A DNA stretch of 64,000 nt from an uncultured Fidelibacterota bacterium (GTDB taxonomy: Bacteria > Fidelibacterota > UBA8477 > JABMPR01): positions 1 through 64,000 of the forward strand of contig CALBFA010000068.1 in the NCBI GenBank assembly GCA_937888365.1, written 5' to 3'. Below are positions 58,978-64,000 of this stretch, in pieces. The notes under the pieces are model-generated. The model searched no databases and was not told the origin of the DNA. It was given only the letters and a program-made list of their open reading frames with translations. Within the stretch, counting starts at the first letter, position 1; each line of letters begins with the position of its first letter. The position numbers were made by a program, and so were the translations under genes.

Positions 58978-59207
58978 GTTGCCCAAGATGATGAAAGAGA
59001 TCAACCTCAACTTGAACAATAATTTTTATTGTTCAAATACACTCCAAATCAATAATCTAGCAGATTCTGGACTATTATTAGAACTCCCCTTGGAGTTTTT
59101 TTTATTCTCTTTTGGCTTCGAGCTGAATAAAAGATTTACGATTAAAAATAATCGTATCTTTAATCGTAAAGAAATAACCATAACCCAAAATGAGGAGGAA
59201 AGTTAAT
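58978..59207 (+). promoter_or_regulatory. structured leader with terminator hairpin upstream of TonB receptor
   Basis: This gene-free leader has three hairpins. The first is a nine-base stem TTGAACAAT/ATTGTTCAA (59012-59036). The second is AACTCC/GGAGTT followed by eight T (59082-59104), which looks like a Rho-independent terminator or attenuator. The third is a 12-base perfect stem TTTACGATTAAA/TTTAATCGTAAA (59135-59170) whose left arm can instead pair with a nearer TAATCGT (59149-59155). The receptor's GAGGAGG site follows about 25 bases later. The 76-codon ORF at 58976-59206 is not supported. The terminator could equally end the paralogue operon, with a promoter hidden after it. Confidence 0.55.
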
Positions 59208-62066
59208 ATGAGTCGTAAATTGTTACTCATGATAACTGCAGCTGTTCTTCTCCCTGCACTAGTTTTAGCACAGGGAACACTAACAGGGACAGTAACGGAC
59301 GCTGAAAGTGGCGAACCACTTGTAGGCGCAAATGTTTACCTAGAAGGTACATCTTTCGGTAGTGCAACAGATTTATCTGGCGCATATACGATTGGAAATG
59401 TTCCTGTAGGAACATATCAAGTTACATCTACTGTAATCGGATATGTTAGTACAAGCAATGATGTCCAAATTGCTGCTGGTATTGTAACCACAAGTAATTT
59501 TAGTTTAAGTGGACAAAACTTAGAAATGAGTGCCTTAGAAGTTTTAGCTTCTCGCGCAGGTAAAAATACTCCTGTAGCGTATTCAAATGTTTCCAAAGAA
59601 GAGATGGAAATCCGTTTGGGTTCACAAGATATTCCAATGGTTCTTAACACAACTCCATCAGTATATGCTACCAATCAGGGTGGTGGTGCAGGTGATGCTC
59701 GTATTAATGTCCGTGGATTTAATCAAAACAATGTCGCCGTTATGATTAATGGTGTTCCTCAGAATGATATGGAAAATGGTTGGGTTTACTGGTCAAACTG
59801 GGATGGTGTTGGTGATGCCACATCTTCTATCCAGATGCAACGTGGACTTAGTGCTGTTAATCTGGCAACACCTTCAATTGGTGGATCCATGAATATCATC
59901 ACAGACCCTACTGCTCTTAATGCAGGTGGTAGTGTCAAGCAGGAAGCTGGTTCTGGTTCCTTCCTGAAAACCACGGTTAACTATAACACCGGTCTCATCG
60001 CCGACAAAATTGCCTTAAGCGGTACCGTTGTTCGCAAAACTGGCGAAGGTGTTGTTGATGGCAACTGGACTGATGCCTGGGCTTACTATTTTGGTGCTGC
60101 CTATGCAATTAGCTCTGACAACCGTTTTGAGTTATATGCCCTTGGAGCTCCACAGCGTCATGGTCAGAACCTCTACAAACAGAACCTCATGGCTTATGAT
60201 AAAGAATTTGCTGCTGAAGTAGCTGATAAAGCTGCTCTGGAAGCTCTCGATTCTGATAATGATGGCACCAGTGACTGGGACGAATATGAAGGTAAGTTTG
60301 GAGAAGTTGGCCATTTATTTAACCAGAATGTAGCTGACATTAGCTCTGACTATAAAGGTCAGCAATATTGGTACATGTATGGTGACAAAACCATGGATAG
60401 ATATGATCCCAATTTCTTGAACGAACGGGAAAACTACTTCCATAAACCACTGGTAAATTTGAACCACTACCTCAACCTCACAGAGAAGATGAGGCTCTCA
60501 TCGGTTCTGTATTGGTCAGGTGGTTCTGGTGGTGGTACTGGCACCTATGGTAAAATTCCAACCTTGGATGCCGATGGAAATCTGGGTGATGACGACTACA
60601 AATACTATTATGGTGACGGTCCCTGGACGAGGGATTGGAATACCCTGGTTGCCTATAACTCCGGTAGCGCAGATTCTGTTTATGTTGACAAAACCAAAAT
60701 CTACCGCACACATGGTGCCGGAAACAATCAGTCCGTAGGTATCCTGCGTAACAGTATCAACCGTCAGAACACGATTGGATTGATTTCCAAGTTGAACTTT
60801 GACATGAGTGATCTGCTCAAACTTCAGGTTGGTATCGACTGGCGTACAGCTGGAATAGAGCACACACGTGAAGTACGCGACCTTATGGGTGGCGACTATT
60901 ACCTGGATGACTCAGATCCAAATGTAAACAATGGTGAAGCTTATAAGGTGGTACTCGGAGATAATATTGATTATCACAGTGAAACTACTGTTGACTGGAT
61001 TGGTGGATTTGCCCAGGCTAGTTATAGCGCAGGTGCTATTAATGCCTATGGTATGGCTGGTTTCTCATCCATCAAATACTCATACCAGGATCTGTTTACT
61101 ACCGAACAAGAAGTCGTTAAATCTGACGCTATCGGTGCCATTCAGGTCAAGGGTGGCGGTATGTTTCACCTAGCGGATAATTTCAACATATTTGGAAATT
61201 TTGGTTATGTTGAAAAACCACCAATCATGGACAATGTCATCTATTTTGATGGTAGTGTCGCGGCAGATCCCGCTAATGAGAAATTCACTAGCACGGAATT
61301 AGGTGTTAACTACAAGGCAAAAATGTTTGCAGTTACAGCCAATGCTTACAACACTGATTGGAAAGATCGCAACTTGACCAAAGCAGTTACCAGTGGACAG
61401 GGTTCCAGTGGTGATACAGATGTTATCTTCCTGACAGGTGTCAACCAGAACCATAAGGGTATTGAAGTTGAGGCTTCGGTACAACCTATGCAAATGCTCC
61501 GGTTGGATGCAGCCTTGAGTTTCGGTAGCTGGCAGTTTACTGGCGATGCCGATGGAAATTACCAGAACGAAGCCGGCGAAACTCTTGGTGAGTACAGATA
61601 TGCTCTGAAAGACCTTAAGGTTGGTGACATGCCTCAGACAGCTTATGTCTTAGGTGCCACACTTATGCCTATCAAGGGATTAAGAGTCCAAGCTCTGTAT
61701 AGTATTTATGATAATAACTATTCAGACTGGAGCCCTGATAGTCGTCAAATCGACGATGCTGATGATGATGGCGTGCTTAGTGAGGCTGAATTAGCCACTG
61801 CAGATCGCGATCAAGTATGGGCAGCGCCAAGCTATTCCAAAATGGATCTGCATGTAACCTACGATCTGCCAAAGATTGCAGGGATCAATGCTCAGCTATT
61901 CACTCACGTTTTCAATGCACTTGATGCTACCTACGTTCAAGATGCAGTTGATAATAGCCAATACAATGGTTGGTCAAATGGTTCCAACAGCCATTCCGCT
62001 GAAAGAGCTGAAGTGTTCCTTGGAACACCTCGTTTTATGAACTTTGGGTTGAGGCTACGTTTCTAA
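59208..62066 (+). CDS. TonB-dependent outer-membrane receptor, apparently chimeric
   Basis: 952 residues from the ATG at 59208 (GAGGAGG upstream). Signal peptide to VLAQ, then a carboxypeptidase-regulatory-like domain (GTLTGTVTDAESGEPLVGANVYLEG), a plug domain (INVRGFNQNNVAVMINGVPQNDMENG) and a long beta-barrel ending in Phe (MNFGLRLRF). It should import a bulky substrate with TonB energy; no SusD partner is adjacent. Codon choice shifts inside the plug: before about 59.7 kb Gln is mostly CAA and Leu mostly TTA/CTT, afterwards CAG, CTG and CTC dominate. The distal part therefore seems to come from a different donor (see findings). Confidence 0.92.
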   Translation: MSRKLLLMITAAVLLPALVLAQGTLTGTVTDAESGEPLVGANVYLEGTSFGSATDLSGAYTIGNVPVGTYQVTSTVIGYVSTSNDVQIAAGIVTTSNFSLSGQNLEMSALEVLASRAGKNTPVAYSNVSKEEMEIRLGSQDIPMVLNTTPSVYATNQGGGAGDARINVRGFNQNNVAVMINGVPQNDMENGWVYWSNWDGVGDATSSIQMQRGLSAVNLATPSIGGSMNIITDPTALNAGGSVKQEAGSGSFLKTTVNYNTGLIADKIALSGTVVRKTGEGVVDGNWTDAWAYYFGAAYAISSDNRFELYALGAPQRHGQNLYKQNLMAYDKEFAAEVADKAALEALDSDNDGTSDWDEYEGKFGEVGHLFNQNVADISSDYKGQQYWYMYGDKTMDRYDPNFLNERENYFHKPLVNLNHYLNLTEKMRLSSVLYWSGGSGGGTGTYGKIPTLDADGNLGDDDYKYYYGDGPWTRDWNTLVAYNSGSADSVYVDKTKIYRTHGAGNNQSVGILRNSINRQNTIGLISKLNFDMSDLLKLQVGIDWRTAGIEHTREVRDLMGGDYYLDDSDPNVNNGEAYKVVLGDNIDYHSETTVDWIGGFAQASYSAGAINAYGMAGFSSIKYSYQDLFTTEQEVVKSDAIGAIQVKGGGMFHLADNFNIFGNFGYVEKPPIMDNVIYFDGSVAADPANEKFTSTELGVNYKAKMFAVTANAYNTDWKDRNLTKAVTSGQGSSGDTDVIFLTGVNQNHKGIEVEASVQPMQMLRLDAALSFGSWQFTGDADGNYQNEAGETLGEYRYALKDLKVGDMPQTAYVLGATLMPIKGLRVQALYSIYDNNYSDWSPDSRQIDDADDDGVLSEAELATADRDQVWAAPSYSKMDLHVTYDLPKIAGINAQLFTHVFNALDATYVQDAVDNSQYNGWSNGSNSHSAERAEVFLGTPRFMNFGLRLRF

Positions 62067-62086
62067 GCGCTAAACTCTGTTCAATT

Positions 62087-62120
62087 AAAAAAGTCCCGGG
62101 CAGTGCCCGGGACTTTTTTT
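62087..62120. terminator. GC-rich bidirectional terminator after the receptor
   Basis: A 14-15 base stem AAAAAAGTCCCGGGC/GCCCGGGACTTTTTT with a three-base loop and T-runs on both sides, between the convergent receptor and zinc-ribbon genes. Its GC-rich core is unlike the AT-rich stems elsewhere in the window, in keeping with the foreign-looking segment. Confidence 0.9.
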
Positions 62121-62159
62121 TATAACGAATGATTAAGAATTGTAGAGTTTGAGCTGAGC

Positions 62160-62480
62160 TTAATCCTGATTGAAGAAGGATTTAATATACTCACCCAGCG
62201 TAAGTTTCTTAAATCCCCGAAACTCTCCGGCGTCCAGATAGACCCCGTTGCATTGCTGGCAGCGCTCGAACTGGATGGGACTGCGTCCTCCCCCGATCTC
62301 TGGCATCATCATTTTCTGGCACTTCGGGCACTTCGGTCGTATATTTTTATTATTTTCTGCGCCAATTTCAACGTCACCAATATCCACAACCTCAGATCCA
62401 GCCAGCTTTTTCAGGTCATTCAGCTCAAAATCATCAAACCAGAGTCCATAGCAGGATGAACAGCGATTAATCTGGACCAA
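62160..62480 (-). pseudogene. 5'-truncated zinc-ribbon (zf-TFIIB-like) gene
   Basis: 107 codons remain. A complete C-terminal zinc ribbon (CPKCQKMMMPEIGG ... ERCQQCNGVYLDAGEF) is present, but the first ribbon keeps only its second knuckle (NRCSSCYGLWFDDFEL); the preceding CxxC knuckle that normally begins such proteins is missing. Upstream of the track's TTG start the frame reads for a few codons and then meets a stop, where the receptor remnant begins on the other strand. The gene was therefore cut at about 62,480-62,495. Codons are GC-rich (CTG, CAG, GAG), as in the distal part of the receptor. Function of intact relatives is not established. Confidence 0.75.
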
Positions 62481-63862
62481 CTCGAGTTGTAGATTATAAT
62501 AAAACTATTGCCGTTAACCTTGACTCCCTTGATCGAAAAAGTAAAGCTAAAACTTTAGGCGTTTCGAATGCAATTTTAAGAAATAGTGTCAATCGTCAAA
62601 ATACATATGGCGCAATTTCTAAATTAAACTTCGATGTAAGTGATGCTTTAAAACTACAAGCTGGCATTGACTGGCGTACGGCTGAGATTGAGCACGCACG
62701 CGAAGTTCGTGACCTGCTTGGTGGTAGCCATTATGTTGATTATGCTGATGCAAACTTTGCAAGTGGACATGAAGTTGGTCTTGGTGATATCATTGCATAC
62801 CACAATACAACAACAGTTGATTGGATTGGTACATTTTTGCAAGGTGATTATACAGCCGGATCTCTTTCAGTTTATGGTATGGGCGGCGTTTCTTCTATCG
62901 TTTATTCCAATCAAAACCACTTTACAGTAGCTAATGAAAAAGTTATTGCACCCGCCATTTCAGCCACACAGTTTAAAGGTGGTGCTATGTTTAATCTTCA
63001 AGATAACTTTAGCGTTTTTGGTAACTTTGGTATTGTTGGCAAACCACCCATCCTTGACAATGTTATTGATTCTGATGGTGCCGTATCCTCTGATCCTATT
63101 AACGAAAAATTCGTTAGTGCTGAGATGGGTTTAAATTTCAATGCGGGAATGTTTGCAGTTACTGCAAATGTTTACAATACGAATTGGAAAGATAGAAACC
63201 TCACAAGATCAGTTGTTACAGGCGCTGGCGACAGTGGCGATACTGATATTATCTACTTAACAGGTGTTAACCAAACTCATCAAGGTCTTGAAATTGAAGC
63301 TTCTGCTCAATTAATGGATATGTTACGCATAGACGCAGCCGTAAGTCTAGGTAACTGGAAATTTGATGAAGATGCAGTTGGTGAATATAAAAATGAAGCT
63401 GGCGACCTTTTAGGCACTTATAATTATGCTCTAAAAGAATTATTCGTTGGTGACATGCCACAAACATCTTTCGTTTTTGGCGCTACCGTTACACCTATGA
63501 AAGGTCTTAGATTGCAAGTTATTGACAGTTATTATACTAAAAATTATGCAAACTGGAGTCCTACAAGTCGTAGTTATGATACCGGTACTGCTGAAGCAGA
63601 TATTGATAGAGAACAAGTATGGGAAGCACCATCATATAATAAAATGGATATTCATGCCTCTTATAACTTGCCAAAAATTGCTGGTTTAGACCTCAATTTC
63701 TTTGTCCATGTTTTCAATGCTCTTGACGCAACTTATGTACAAGACGCACTTGATAACAGTCCTTATAATGGCTATGGCGGAACATCACATGATGCTGATA
63801 ACGCTGAAGTCTTTTTAGGTACTGAAAGATTCTTTAATACAGGAATCAAAATTAGATTCTAA
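62471..63862 (+). pseudogene. 5'-truncated TonB-dependent receptor remnant
   Basis: The frame is open from just after a stop at 62468 to 63862, about 463 codons, but has no start codon until a TTG at 62837. The translation matches the distal half of the receptor at 59208 throughout: RNSVNRQNTYGAISKLNF, AGIDWRTAEIEHAREVRDLLGG and FNALDATYVQDALDNSPYNG against RNSINRQNTIGLISKLNF and so on. It has a plausible intact 3' end (terminal Phe) and its own terminator. Codon choice is AT-rich (CAA, TTA, CTT), like the first part of the receptor at 59208. No signal peptide, plug or ribosome site is present, so it is not expressed as a receptor. Confidence 0.85.
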
Positions 63863-63883
63863 TCTAAATTTAATTCCTTTTAT

Positions 63884-63914
63884 AAAAAAGCTCCGATTTT
63901 TTCGGAGCTTTTTT
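63884..63914 (+). terminator. terminator after the receptor remnant
   Basis: A 13-base perfect stem AAAAAAGCTCCGA/TCGGAGCTTTTTT with a five-T loop and a trailing T-run, 22 bases after the remnant's stop. Confidence 0.92.
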
Positions 63915-64000
63915 TTTGCCAAATATTTTATTTATAACCCAGTATTTGTTCTATAACATTTCCAAGCGTTTAATTAAGGATTGACTGAAATCCCAAATTC

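Noticed and set aside
58976-59206. 76-codon ORF in the receptor leader
   Set aside because: It spans three hairpins, including a terminator, and has no coding signature; the region is better read as an RNA leader.
59208-62066. A SusC/SusD glycan-uptake locus
   Set aside because: No SusD-like lipoprotein or glycoside hydrolase gene lies near the receptor.

Overview
The window reads as a chromosomal contig of an AT-rich, free-living Gram-negative bacterium of the Fibrobacteres-Chlorobi-Bacteroidetes (FCB) kind, possibly Marinimicrobia/SAR406 (inference). The support is three secreted proteins ending in a 'YPNPFNP'-type type IX secretion (T9SS) sorting domain, a TonB receptor with a carboxypeptidase-like N-terminal extension, many multihaem cytochromes c, and short intergenic repeats of a kind I recall from FCB and other environmental genomes. 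Coding density is high. No phage, transposase, CRISPR or rRNA gene was seen, and there is one tRNA (Leu, anticodon TAG).

Layout. 0.1-5 kb (minus): M28 peptidase, small dihaem cytochrome, TPR protein, and an hbd-ackA pair. 5-13 kb (minus): an electron-transfer cluster with an inner-membrane-anchored cytochrome of about 18 haem sites, a thioredoxin-like/TPR protein, periplasmic cytochromes of about 15 and 5 haems, and a five-haem cytochrome carrying a T9SS sorting tail; an NrfJ-like lipoprotein is divergent. 13.7-16.2 kb (plus): monoacylglycerol-lipase-like hydrolase and glycerol kinase. 16.2-31 kb (minus): rubrerythrin, a large C25 protease with dockerin and T9SS tail, hflKC, FmdE-like protein plus pyrimidine-nucleoside phosphorylase, gamma-carbonic anhydrase plus mtaB, a repeat-rich intergenic island, malic enzyme-PTA fusion and an aminotransferase. 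31-36 kb: Rrf2 regulator plus transketolase-like enzyme, a membrane protein, an acyltransferase. 36-44 kb (plus): TlpA-like protein, a 64-residue protein, then ligA, biotin carboxylase, biotinyl protein, DjlA-like protein, methylmalonyl-CoA mutase and birA. 44-56 kb (minus): tandem-cohesin T9SS protein, secA, nusB, then leucine-dehydrogenase-like, acyl-CoA dehydrogenase, hbd and thiolase genes, an FAD oxidoreductase and phoH. 56-64 kb (plus): two paralogous envelope proteins of unknown function and a TonB receptor locus with a recombination scar.

The metabolic genes fit a heterotroph using peptides, amino acids and lipids. Secreted and cellular proteases feed branched-chain amino-acid and acyl-CoA oxidation. 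Propionyl-CoA can go through a biotin-dependent carboxylase and the mutase. Malic enzyme/PTA and acetate kinase link to acetate, and glycerol enters through the lipase and glycerol kinase. The cytochrome cluster could export electrons across the envelope.

The strongest anomaly is at 59.2-63.9 kb. A GC-richer segment with different codon choice holds most of a TonB receptor, its terminator and a beheaded zinc-ribbon gene. It lies inside an AT-rich receptor gene, giving a chimeric complete receptor followed by an in-frame but startless receptor remnant. Other points of interest are a cytochrome addressed to T9SS, a possible cohesin-dockerin pair among T9SS substrates, the paralogous unknown proteins, and a structured leader before the receptor. 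I did not find a convincing wholly new defence or mobile system.
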